In this document: positions 37,010 through 46,974 of the stretch, piece by piece
How the letters are laid out: each line of letters begins with the position of its first letter
Numbering within the stretch: position 1 is the first letter of the stretch
DNA from: Psilocybe azurescens
Taxonomy: Eukaryota > Basidiomycota > Agaricomycetes > Agaricales > Agrocybaceae
Reading direction: 5' to 3'
Length of the DNA: 64,000 nt
Assembly: GCA_023853785.1 (NCBI GenBank)
Contig: JAJIRX010000067.1
Span: 62,001 to 126,000 of the forward strand
Made by a program: the position numbers and the translations under genes
The notes under the pieces: generated by a model
Databases searched by the model: none
Told to the model about the DNA's origin: nothing
The model's input: only the letters and a program-made list of their open reading frames with translations

Positions 37010-38237
37010 TTAATCTTGTTGTGGTGCAGTGCTCAGAGCCATGAGGTTGAAGTATACGCTGGTCGAGGCGGACATGTATCGGGCCTTCACTAAATTGGCG
37101 ACGTCCTGGAAGGATTCAACAGACATGAGAACGACAGCAAACGCTGAAGAAATTCCTTCAAAAGCGCACCTTAAGCAAGTCTTTGCACTCTCCATGGTCC
37201 ACGGGTCCTGCGCGACGCCCATCCAGCTCGATGAGTCTCATACCCGAGGTCTTCGTGTCGCTCTTCGCGCTTTCGCTTAACTCAGCTCCTTGGGCTGCAT
37301 CACGGATATCCGAGTCTGGGGCCTCGACGAAGCAAGTGAAGTGGAGATCAGTGTCAATAGTCTGTGCGGATTGTCCAGAGTCGGCGGATTCGGCATGAAT
37401 GTCGGCGAAAAGCGGAGTTGTGGCGAGGAGCTCTGCGCGTTCGAGGGGCGTTTTGTCTGTGGAGCCAACGTGTTAGTAGGGTTGGTAATAATTATAGATT
37501 TAATTAGGCTGATGACGGCACTGACTTTCGCATTGGATGATGAATTTTTGGAGAGGACTCATTGGCGTGAATGTTACCTCTGACTACGTACATAGTCAAT
37601 GACAGCTCGTTAAACAGTAAAATAGGGGTTTTTCTTACGTTTGCGAGGGCGTGAATAAGGCCTATGGTTCCACACGCGTTGGATATCTGTGCGACAGCAT
37701 CCCATATATATGCTTTAAGAGATGAAATCGTCCAGTGAAACAGCGTTGAGTACGCACAGTCTGCTTAACCCAGAAAATCGTGTTGTCAATCTTCGGCTGC
37801 CCCTCTCTAGCTATCTTCGCGTCTTCTTCTTCCCTTCTGGCTTCTCCCTCCGGATCAATTGGGAAAAGAAGTACGACTGCTTTGACGGGTCGAGGAACAA
37901 TGGCCAGCATCTAACCAGTTCATTGCGCCCACATGAAACCAGGTTCGATGCCAAAGAAACAAGACGCACGTCATCATCTAATCCGTAGATGTCCTCAAAG
38001 TGAGCTTGAGAGATGACTAATCCCGCTTTTTTTTGCCCACTAGATTCCTGATTATTAACTTGATAGGTTATTATGTGCAGAGAACTTACAAGGTTAAAGA
38101 CCTAAACGATAAAATTCCAACACGGTTATCATGACATCAACATCGATGTCTTGGACTGTCTTTCGAAGCTTTACCTCTGGATTGCTCTCCAATGGGATCC
38201 ATCTACCTGCCGATTCAGAGTTCGTTGAGTCTGACAT
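37010..38237 (-). CDS. Ubiquitin carboxyl-terminal hydrolase, UCH-L3/YUH1 type
   Basis: Starts at ATG 38237 (MSDSTNSESAGRWIPLESNPE) and ends at 37010 (NLMALSTAPQQD). Exons in order give: a 12-nt micro-exon VFNL (38090-38101); GLVISQAHFEDIYGLDDD; MLAIVPRPVKAVVLLFPID; FWVKQT; ISNACGTIGLIHALAN with the catalytic Cys; VTFTPMSPLQKFIIQCE; KTPLERAELLATTPLFADI; DLHFTCFVEAP with the catalytic His; RLIELDGRRAGPVDHG with the catalytic Asp; and DVANLVKARYMSASTSVYF. All three triad residues are present. The enzyme cuts small adducts from the ubiquitin or Rub1/NEDD8 C-terminus. Before GLVISQ an A8 run (T8 at 38027-38034 on the plus strand) puts the frame out by one; seven A would read WAKKAGL as the family expects. 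Confidence 0.9.
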
Positions 38238-39097
38238 GATCTAGATGCCGTATAGAATGTCCAAGGAAAGAAAGATGGGTAAAGGGAACGAAGATGTCTC
38301 GAGGGCTGGGGGTGATGATTGAATCACAACACTGACAATCTAATCTAAGCCCAGCACGTGCTTGCTGTGGCGCGTTTCGACTTGGCGCTTTAGTTTCAGG
38401 GGCCTTTCGAATGCTTATCACTATGCAAGGGAGGTGGAGGAAACATCTAGAGGCATATGTACATGGTGGAGAGCATTCTAATTCTCCGCTATCACAGCGC
38501 CTACATATGTCTGACTCAATGAACTAAGCTTGGCCTCGGCACATCCGAGAATCTGCTACACTATAGCATACACTGCGGGATGGCAACACTTTAAAATCTC
38601 TCTCACAGTGACACAGTATACTCGAGCCATAGATATTGAGTGAAAATCAGGCGGCGAGGTTGAATCAAGGTCAGAATAAGCTTGGACATTATGTCTAAAT
38701 CTGACTATCAATACTTGTCATTCGGACATTCACCACCAACCTTGAAACTAGGTTTTTACTCTTGGCCTTAGACTAACCTTTGGTATTACCAGGTGAGAAC
38801 CTTGCCATAAGATATCGTGTTATCATTCACAGAAATGTTCTCATGGACTTTTTGCGTTTGTGGTGTAAGTATCAAATATTACCATACGCATGCAATGTGG
38901 GCAGCCTGATGCAGTTTCGCTAAAAAATTTTCTGTGAACTTTAAGCTAACGGGTGAATGTGTTCGAAAATCAATCATTTACTATTGTCATCGAGCAAGGA
39001 CTGAATAGTTAATCGTCGATCGAGTATACAATTCCACATTCAACTCATCTTTCCCCGTACAGCTTACGCGTTACAATCCGACGCCGAGGATTAGCAA
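38238..39097. other. Intergenic, no gene seen
   Basis: UCH promoter side, then AT-rich DNA up to the left edge of the duplicated block. No feature recognised. Confidence 0.35.
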
Positions 39098-39209
39098 GGG
39101 TTTTACAGACAGCGGACACTACAATCGGGAAAAGAGCACACTCTTCGGTAATAAAGACACACATTTACAATTATCACTGCATAAATTCTCTTACTTCCTC
39201 TGAAACCCT

Positions 39210-40385
39210 CGTGATCAAATCATCCAAGCTCGTATATCTTGAGGCAGACTTTGCCCTGGATCACTTGGGTCTGGAGCATTCGACGTATACTAAAGTAAGT
39301 TCATATCGTGTCTTCATATTTATCGATATCAGTTCTTTACTGATACTTTGAAGCTATCTGCGTCAGTCAGTGTCATCGTGTACAATGCCTGGCGGCTTTA
39401 CTTCAATCTTTCCATCACTTCATTTGATTCCAACATCCGAGGCTCGCCGTCGCCGCTCCCATAGCATGATCAAACTCACTCCTTCAAGAGGAAACTCTCA
39501 AGATATCAGGGTCATCTCCACATCGTCAGTCGGAGGAACTCAAACATGGCCTCCATTAAACAGCCTCTAACCCAGACAATGTCGTCTCCGATGCAAAATA
39601 TGCTACAGGAACAAGCTACGGAGAGAATAAATACGTTACTGATCAAACGTGTAAGTAATTCATTCTCTCAAATATCAAACAGTGTGCATAGAGATTATCC
39701 TTAGAGAACACACTGAAACAGGTACTCTCGACGAGTGGAATAAACGGGACTTAGGCGTGAGAGTGGGCTAAGTTATTGGTGGATCTGAAAACGGAGCTTG
39801 GGCAACCTCAGATTGGGTTCCCATTCCAGTGAAGTCAAGCATTGTTCTCAGCGCATTACCAATCACCAGATGAGTAAATCAAACTCTATTAATACCAGTA
39901 TACGGATTCATTTGTAGACGGTAATTTGGTGTCCGGTAGATGGTGTGACCAAGTCCTTTTTGGATGTTTTTTTTCACGATGGTTCTGTGGAGTGGGACAC
40001 AGAGATCGCCAACATCAGGGACACCCCATACGATGAGCTAAATATCTCGCTCCCGCTCTTTCCTTTCCAAAAAGCTTGACAAGGTCATTGGCTCATTTGA
40101 CAGCGCCTAGATCAACCATGTCATATATCCGCCTTAAGTCCATCTGAAACACCTTTTAATCTGCCAACTATAGCCTGCTATCAAGCTCCATGCATTCTTT
40201 AAAGAGTTAACTCAAGGAAACCCTAATTCTGATCTCACGCAAACCGATGCGTTTGGGTTAATACCTTTCTTGACTACAACATTAACAAGTGCCAGTGAGA
40301 CATTTTCCTCCCTTTCGCCTCTATCAAAGGAGCATGCATATAGCTGGGTCAAGTATTGAAATAATTTTGGACTTTTCGGCTAATG
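39210..40385 (+). pseudogene. Adenylate-forming reductase, thioester-reductase remnant A
   Basis: Fragments of the NAD(P)-dependent reductase domain that ends fungal alpha-aminoadipate-reductase-like enzymes are readable in order: SSKLVYLEADFALDHLG; after an intron, SVIVYNAWRLYFNL (family: H.AW.VDFN); SYGENKYVTDQ with the Tyr/Lys pair of the SDR active site; VIGGSENGAWATSDWVPI; FLDVFFHDGSVEWDTEIAN; and DELNISLPLFPFQ. Stops and shifts lie between them, including a TAA at 39769-39771 where the family has Gln after RIG. The adenylation and carrier domains are absent, so this is a 3' remnant. Confidence 0.75.
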
Positions 40386-41242
40386 AATCATTTGCATAGA
40401 GATTGGAATGATACAGTAGAACTTAAATAACTTCTATCCCACGACTTCTTCACTTCTTGATCTTACTATCAGTGATCTACATGCCTGGTCATAGCATCCT
40501 TTTGACAGACTCGCAACGGCTGTGTTGTAAAATTTGGAAAATTTACTCTGCGCCTTAAGGGGCTATCCCTTTCAGATAACAGGGTTCCTTATCATGGTAC
40601 CGTGTCATTACGGGTGCCTTCTTGCTGTAACATGGGCGCTTATTCCATATTACTTGATATGTAATGATCCTTTGAGTCCCGACATCAATCTCAGTATAGT
40701 CAAGACTAGGTAAGTTATTAGCGTTAGTACTTGAGATGATCAAAACGATCATCAACAGCCAATCGTCAGCACAAGTGTCCCAGCGTGGGGTCTTATTTTT
40801 GGCTCTGTTAGGGATTAGAAGACCCTGTAATACGCTTGATGATCATGACAGTGGACTCAGACTTTATGGCCATCCAATAAAAATGAGGCACATAATAGAC
40901 GGACCTGGACAAATTCCACAGTGGCTCAATAAAATATTTGACTATTTTCCATTACTCCACCCTTTAGTTAATCTTTCAGAGCGATGTTCCAAAGCAATGC
41001 TCATGTCCATTGACAACCTTATACAGATCAAATCCCCTGATTTAAGACGTCATGCGGTCTCAATTTTCAGAGCTGCGCAAATTAAATACAGCACACTAGG
41101 AACTCACACTTTGACGATCATGGGAGTGTGTGTATAAATACCTTCCTACGCCTTTCAAAATTTGCAGGTGAATGTGACGATAGAATGGGTATATAATGCG
41201 CACAGTAGAGCCCAGGGCTGAGCATCTGAAAGCTATTGGAAA

Positions 41243-42488
41243 ATGGCCCTTCCTTCAGGTCAACAAATTCAAGCCTTGTTCGTCTCCGCCTTGTTCTATG
41301 GCCTGTATCTTACGACACTCTTCCATTGCTTGCGGTGGCTGATCTTTACAGACGATGGCTGGAAGGTCCGCAAGAGAATTAGCTGGACATTGCTTACCGT
41401 CACGATCGCTATTTGGGCACTCTCTACCATCTCCAAAGTTCTCGAAATCATGAATACTATACAGGTAGTAGTTGTTGATACAGAGCCGAAGTCCCCTCCA
41501 CCTGGATCCATAGGCTCAACTACAGCACTTCCGTGGATGGCGGTTGTTATTGTGAGTCAATTTACTTCGAGAAATATCCGCAGATTTGTGCTAATGCAGT
41601 ATGGTGGCACCCAAAGTGTAGCGACGCCAATATATCTACGCTACTCGCAGATGCCGTCCTGGTATGTCGCATGCTTTCGAAACCATCGATAGGAAGTTAA
41701 TACGAGTAATCTGTCATACCTCCAGATATATCGTTGTTGGATTATTTACGACAAATCTAAGCGGGTTGTAGCATTTCCGATCTTTTATGGATCGGTGGCC
41801 TGATGCTCACCGGCTTACAAGCCTATTGGCAAATAGTTCAAAGCGCCTCGATACTGGGCTCCTGGCAGCCTATCAATATGAAAGTAGGACCAGGGACCGT
41901 CCTGACTCCATTTTGGGGGACAACAATTGTGTTAAATGGATATGCGACCTGTAAGGACGATAATGATTGTTTTCATGTCCATTTATCTGATTGTAGCTGT
42001 TTTTTTATGAGCGCAGTTATGATTGTTCGGCGCATTTATCTGGTTTCGAGCAAGGCCAAGGCCAGCACTTCAGTCCATACACTTAGATTCACCATGCGTG
42101 TATTGGTTGAATCTGGAGCCCTTTATCTCGCCGCATCCATCGCTCATTTTGTAGTATGGTGGACCCCAGACTCCTATGCCATCTCTATTATATCGAATAT
42201 AGTGAGTATCCCTGCCAATTTTCCGAGTGATCCACCTTCAGTAATTGGTATACTGCCATGAAGAACCTCGCGGTTATAGGGATTGCTTTCAATCTGATCT
42301 TAATCCGTGTAGCACAGCGACGAGTTGAAGAAGATCACGCATTTGAAACTCAAGGGCAAAGAGGACCCATTTCGGACATCCGTTTCACTCCATCTATCAG
42401 TGAGAGCAAAGGACTGGTCACAATCGGCTACATTGGCAGTCCAGACGCCCATGAACATCATCCAACAGCATCTGCTGAGATGGTATGA
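41243..42488 (+). pseudogene. Seven-helix membrane protein, copy A (one-base break)
   Basis: Same exon pattern as copy B at 52626: ALFYGLYLTTLFHCLRWLIF (TM1), WTLLTVTIAIWALSTIS (TM2), NISTLLADAVL-IYRCWIIY (TM3), GGLMLTGLQAYWQ (TM4), VLTPFWGTTIVLNGYAT (TM5), SGALYLAASIAHFVVWW (TM6), LAVIGIAFNLILIRVA (TM7). At 41783-41786 it has T4 where copy B has T5 (FPIFLWIGG), which breaks the frame inside TM4. Without that base the gene would be complete to TGA 42488. Function of this agaricomycete family is unknown; topology resembles a receptor. Confidence 0.7.
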
Positions 42489-43929
42489 ATCAAGTCACTG
42501 TACCTCCCTCAATCACTTTAAGGATACAAACCAGGATATATTCTTAGTTCATTGGGGTATTTATTTTCCTAATATTTTTAGAGTGTTTCGATAGTTGATA
42601 GTGAACATGGTATACATGCCCTTACATATCCCTTACCAGAAATAACTTATAAATCATTCCTGTACAGTCAGATCATGCGTACTAATTTACTTAAAATGGG
42701 CAACGAGCAACGCCCTACAACAGAAATGGGCAACAAGCAACGCCCTGCAACAGAGTCCTCCAACGCCACACTCTGGCATGGCACGTGAGTGACGCGTCGC
42801 GACACGCCTTCTTATCGTGATCGGACGCACATCGATGTCTGTCTAGGAGAGACTAACGCCTTCTTTGGTCCCAGAAAGAAATGCAAACAACTAGCAAACA
42901 TCTCCCACATTTGGCTCAATCCCTCGCCGTGCTAGGCCTTCTTCAGCAGCATCAACACAGGTGGTGTTGACTACTCGAGCTCGGGCAGTCCACTGCCATG
43001 CTTACTGCATATCATTTGCAGCAAATATTGGCCTGTAAACTCTGTAGTCGTGCAAAGAGTATTACCAAAGGCTCTACGGCGACCGCAGTTATATTTTCCA
43101 GTGTTGCGCCGTTAACTCCTTAAGCCACAACCATCAACAACAAATTTCCTTCTCTTGTGCCATCCATGCTTTTCTTCTAAGCAAACAAAGACAGCAGTCA
43201 TAACTGCTACCGATTCAGACGACACCGTTTCAAAGGTCAATGTACGTATGGGTGCATACTTATTACTCATCTTTCGAGTTGCTGCCGTCTAATGACCAAC
43301 AAAGATTGACGATCGAGCCAATATGATTTCTCGGTCTGGTAGTGTGAAGTAGAATGACACTGTGAAACTGAAAGTCGTTAAATACATAAATGGAAAAACA
43401 CACCCAGTGAGTTGGGCAAAAGGAGCACAGCCAAGCCCAGTATACGAAATAAGCTTCAACCCGGCAAAATGGCAAATTATTAAAAGAAGAAATAATGGCT
43501 TATTATTAAAAAGCATATGGACTATCAATAAGCACACAGAGCATCAATAAGCGCCTGCACGTTAACTCTTAATAAGAATTAACATAGGAAGAAACAGAGT
43601 AAACAGTAGCATAGTGGTCTGTGCACCTCAGTAGAAAGGTATATAAACCATAGAAAATGTAGCTCCAGAGCCCCCAATGAAATCTAGTATCTATTCTGAC
43701 AATAATCATGTGCAAAGAGTCAAGACTAGCAAATTACTCAACAACTATCTGTTTAGTTGTTTATTACAACCATCCTCTGCTTGTGGTTACTATGTGACAT
43801 TTGATTGTGTTACTACATTGACTAATACTACAAACACTGTGAAGAGAGAGTGAGTTCTCTGAGTTCCGGTTAAGGTGGGGGTAAAGTAGATTTAATCCAC
43901 TTTGTTCTGTAGGTTGTCGGCTGCCACCC

Positions 43930-44125
43930 CTGAGTCCCAAATTATGGTACGAGCACCCTGAAATCCTCGCCTTTTGGGTGGAGAGGGGCAGGAAGGCGCT
44001 GGGCAAGCTTGGGATTGAGGTGCAGAGCAGGATTGTGCTCAATGGGGGTGGGGGCAGGAATGGGAATGGAAAGGCCAAGGCATCACAATTGTCAATGTTC
44101 CTTTAGTGTTTTTCATTTTCTGAGC
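43930..44125 (+). pseudogene. Captured 3' end of the FCP1/NIF-like gene
   Basis: Reads SPKLWYEHPEILAFWVERG, then NGKAKASQLSMFL and a TAG, plus about 20 bases of 3' flank. It matches 36368-36560 of the gene at 33707 with few changes. It starts abruptly after TGTCGGCTGCCACC and lies inside the transposon-like interval, 7.5 kb from its source in the same orientation. Confidence 0.85.
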
Positions 44126-44299
44126 AAACCTTAGAGTCAGTTCGGCAACAAAATGTGGGTGCATTTTCACCGCATTTTCATTTTGATGGTACTTTGGTGT
44201 TATTCCCACAGGTAATGAATATTACTAAATCATTTGACAGCATTATATCCCCGGTCACAACAACTTACTGTTTCCCTCCCCAGCACGTGTACTTTACAG

Positions 44300-44650
44300 T
44301 GCCCCCATATTCCGTTGGACTCCAACGGACTTTCACTGGACCCAGCCAATTCCAATGGACAGTCCATTGGACATCCAACAGATTCCATTGGACTTGACAA
44401 AATTCCGGTACCAGTCCAGTCAGAGTCCGGCCAAATTCGGTCAAAGTCCGGTCAAGTCACTTCAAGACAGAAAACAGGTGGACTGGCCGGACTGTCCAGT
44501 CCGTTGGACTTCCATTGGACTTCCAGTGGACTTCCACCGGACTCTCAACATTTAATTAGACCAGATCCAAGAGTGCTCTGTCCAGTGGAGTCCAGTGGAT
44601 GTTCAGTGGATGTCCAGTGGACTGTCACTGGTTTAATTGCAGACTTGGGA
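44300..44650. repeat. Cluster of TCCAATGGA / GTCCATTGGAC palindromes, left
   Basis: The words TTGGACTTCCATTGGAC, CCAATGGACAGTCCATTGG, GGTCAAGTC and close variants recur every 10-20 bases on both strands. A matching cluster lies at 46100-46330. Dense short palindromes of this kind are typical of subterminal transposase-binding regions of DNA transposons; that role is inferred. Confidence 0.6.
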
Positions 44651-44725
44651 GGGGAGTTAGGGGCAGTAGCAGTGTTCTTGGAAGCTTTGGGAGCCATATT
44701 AAGGAAGCTAGGTCACTAGGATAAT

Positions 44726-44941
44726 ACTTCAATCTTATCTTTAATTCATGTAACAATGTAATATAATATATTGAAAACTATATACTACATTATTATCTGA
44801 CTTTGTGAATTTCACTAAGTCCAACTTTAAATTCACATGGAATGGAATCCAATTGGATTCCAACTGGAATACTTTAATCTTAGCTTAAATTTATGTGACA
44901 ATGTAATATAATATATTAAAAACTATATACTACATGATTAT
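44726..44941. repeat. Two direct ~70-bp AT-rich repeats
   Basis: CAATGTAATATAATATATT, then AAAACTATATACTACAT is present at about 44753-44797 and 44899-44938 with matching flanks, about 145 bp apart. Confidence 0.7.
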
Positions 44942-45039
44942 ATACAGGTAAAAATAAAATAAAAACATAATAAAAAAGAAACAAAAAAAGAAAAACAGAA
45001 AGAAAGAATGGAAAAAGGGGGTGGAGGGTACATTGGTGG

Positions 45040-45830
45040 TGTTGTCGTCCGTGTTATTGACATCATGGTCGGCCGTACCCATTGTTGTATGCGTTGGTGT
45101 CGCCGTTGGGTGTTGTCGTCAGCTGTACCTGCCGTGGTACATGTTGGTGTCATCATTGGTGTCGTTGTTGGTGTCGTCTGTACGTGTTGTGGTACGTGCC
45201 GTGGTACATGTCGCTGTTGTCTGTACGTGTCGTGGTATGTGTTGCTGCCGTCACCGCATGTTGTGGTTGTCCCTGTTGTCCTTGCTGTTGCCGTGGTGGT
45301 ATGTGTCATCGCGGTCTGTACCCGTTGTGGTACATGTCGGTGTCGTCATCTGCTGTGCCTGTCCTGGTACCCATTGGTGCCTTCATCGCAGGTTGTCGCA
45401 GTCCGTACCTGTCGTGGTACATGCTGGTGTCGTTGTCGCATGTTGTTGTCGGCCCTGTCGTCCTGGCCTTTGCCTTTGCCATCCTTGCCCTTGCCCTTGC
45501 CGTCCTTGCCCTCACCCTTGCCACCCTCACGGTCACCCTTGCTGCCCTTGTCCTCACCCCTTGCCGTCCTTGCCCTTGCCGCCCTCATCCTCACCCAAGC
45601 CGTTTTTGTCCTCACCCTTGCCGTCCTCGTCCTCACCCTTGCTGCCGTCCTCACCCTCGCCCTCGCCCTCGCCCTCACCCTCGCCCTCACCCTCGCCCTC
45701 GCCCTCACCCCTCACCCCTCGCCCTCCTGGTCCTCATCATGGTCCTCGTCCACGTCCTCGTTGTTGCCATCGCAGTCGTGGTCGTTCTCGTCCTCTGTCG
45801 CATCGGGTTGGCTCTCGCCTGGCTCTGACC
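45040..45830. repeat. Minisatellite-like low-complexity tract
   Basis: The first half is degenerate repeats of TGTCGTGGTACATGT/GTGGTGT type. From about 45460 to 45730 it becomes CCCTTGCC, then CCCTCGCCCTCACC hexamer-like arrays. Long open frames occur in all three plus frames and on the minus strand only because the repeat lacks stops, so none is called as a gene. C-rich runs on one strand could form G-quadruplexes on the other. Confidence 0.6.
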
Positions 45831-46002
45831 GACAAGGCGGTGGTGGTGGTGGAAGGAAAAAGGGTTGGGGTCGGAATCAACAACGGACCGACGTGGCATC
45901 AACATGTCATGCAGCGCGTTGTTGTTTGGCCCATGCCAAGCAGTGCCAAGAATTTTGGCTGCATTAGTATGTATTTAACTAATTTTATTATTTTCCATAA
46001 GC

Positions 46003-46083
46003 CTTTGTGGCTCAGTTGGTTTATCCCGCTTGCGTTCAGCATTCTCCGATGCCCAAGTTCAATTCTCATTTGTGTCTTTTTTT
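46003..46083 (+). ncRNA. tRNA-like or SINE-head pol III unit, degraded
   Basis: TGTGGCTCAGTTGGTTT (46009-46025) fits a tRNA D-arm A box, and AAGTTCAATTCTC (46057-46069) resembles a B box at tRNA spacing. A T8 run, a pol III terminator, follows at 46076-46083. The arms do not fold into a full cloverleaf as read, so it is a tRNA pseudogene or the head of a SINE rather than a working tRNA. Confidence 0.4.
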
Positions 46084-46099
46084 TCTATACTAGTATAAA

Positions 46100-46330
46100 T
46101 TATAATAAAAGGACATCCGTTGGACTTCCATTGGAATTCCGTTGGACTTGTCCGCTGGAATTCCAATGGTCATGTCCAGTGGGATTCCGATGGACTTCCA
46201 TTGGACTTCCGTTGGTCCTGTCCGGTCATTTCCAGTGGACAGTCCATTGGACTTGTAGTCCAGTCGGACATTCACTGGAATCTCACTGGAATCTCACCGG
46301 AAAATTTCAGCAGTCCTAGACCATAAAAAT
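46100..46330. repeat. Cluster of GTCCATTGGAC palindromes, right
   Basis: Same vocabulary as the cluster at 44300: GACTTCCATTGGACTTCC, CAGTGGACAGTCCATTGGAC, CACTGGAATCTCACTGGAAT. With the left cluster it brackets about 1.45 kb. Confidence 0.6.
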
Positions 46331-46332
46331 TG

Positions 46333-46878
46333 TCATTCTGAATATAGAAAGTCCAACAGAGTCCAACTGGAGTCTGACCAAAAAATGGGGGGCCGTGTAA
46401 AGACCTCCTTCTGTTTGAGTTTTCTTGTTGACTTGGAATATGTAGGTACCAGCATCAAAAGCTCAGCCATCTCATCTAATTTGACTGCAATTAGACCAGA
46501 AATATCTGAGGATTTATGTCTTTCATTATGTTGCAACAATGTTTTTGCTTTGTCATCTAGACATTTTTCTATAGTTCTTGCTAAAGCCTTGATCCAACTA
46601 GAAGAACTTTGTTGATTTTCACCTAGAACTGAAGGGTTCTTTTGGCAGCTATGTAAATTCAAAAGTTCAGGGTTCTCTGTAAGACTAAAGAGAACAAGAA
46701 GAACAGTAGCTAAAGATACACAAGAGCTGAAATTCTGAGTTACAAAATCGTTGAATGCCTTGAAGGTAATGTCTGGAAATGGTTGTTGCCTAGGACTTGC
46801 AATGACAGTAGGCAAGTAGGCAAAAAAACCAGCAGTATAGAGACAGTTGAGCCTAGAATTGATAATAACAAAGTCCAC
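46333..46878 (-). CDS. Unrecognised ORF in the transposon-like interval
   Basis: A 181-codon frame, VIINSRLNCLYTAGFFAYLP to WSDSSWTLLDFLYSE, with normal protein composition, containing FNDFVTQNFSSC and KALARTIEKCLDDKAKTLL. It lies downstream of, and in the same orientation as, the multi-exon gene at 46990, and may be its last exon. No family was recognised. Its codon use is more AT-rich than the flanking host genes, as expected for a mobile-element gene. Confidence 0.4.
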   Translation of the reverse strand: MDFVIINSRLNCLYTAGFFAYLPTVIASPRQQPFPDITFKAFNDFVTQNFSSCVSLATVLLVLFSLTENPELLNLHSCQKNPSVLGENQQSSSSWIKALARTIEKCLDDKAKTLLQHNERHKSSDISGLIAVKLDEMAELLMLVPTYSKSTRKLKQKEVFTRPPIFWSDSSWTLLDFLYSE

Positions 46879-46974
46879 AGAGATACCAGAATCAATCTAT
46901 GTGGACCAAAAAAGAATAAACCATAAGATACAAATACATTTATTTACACATTTATCCAGACCTACTTTCAATGA

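Larger units (their letters stand above)
39098..43345 (+). repeat. Segmental duplication, copy A (partner 50185-54645)
   Basis: Begins TTACAGACAGCGGACACTAC (also at 50185) and stays alignable through the reductase remnant, the membrane protein gene and a 3' tail ending near CGAGCCAATATG. Copy A lacks about 280 bp near 39190 that copy B has. Around 42690-42750 copy A has a duplicated AATGGGCAACGAGCAACGCC unit that is single in copy B. Confidence 0.85.

Noticed and set aside
37200..37330. Loss of catalytic His in UCH because GHLYELDG reads GMRLIELDG
   Set aside because: The catalytic His is the one in DLHF, which is present (DLHFTCFV); the His before LYELDG is not catalytic.
40736..41137. 133-codon frame between reductase A and membrane protein A as a gene
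   Set aside because: The frame is not kept in the sister block copy at 52140-52520, and no family was recognised.
45610..45720. Telomere-like CCCTCA/CCCTCG hexamers
   Set aside because: Not TTAGGG, irregular, internal, and part of a longer degenerate array.
45008..46319. Three overlapping long plus-strand frames (up to 432 codons)
   Set aside because: They are Val/Cys- or Pro/Ser-rich translations of a stop-free minisatellite; all frames are open at once and none has a normal protein composition.
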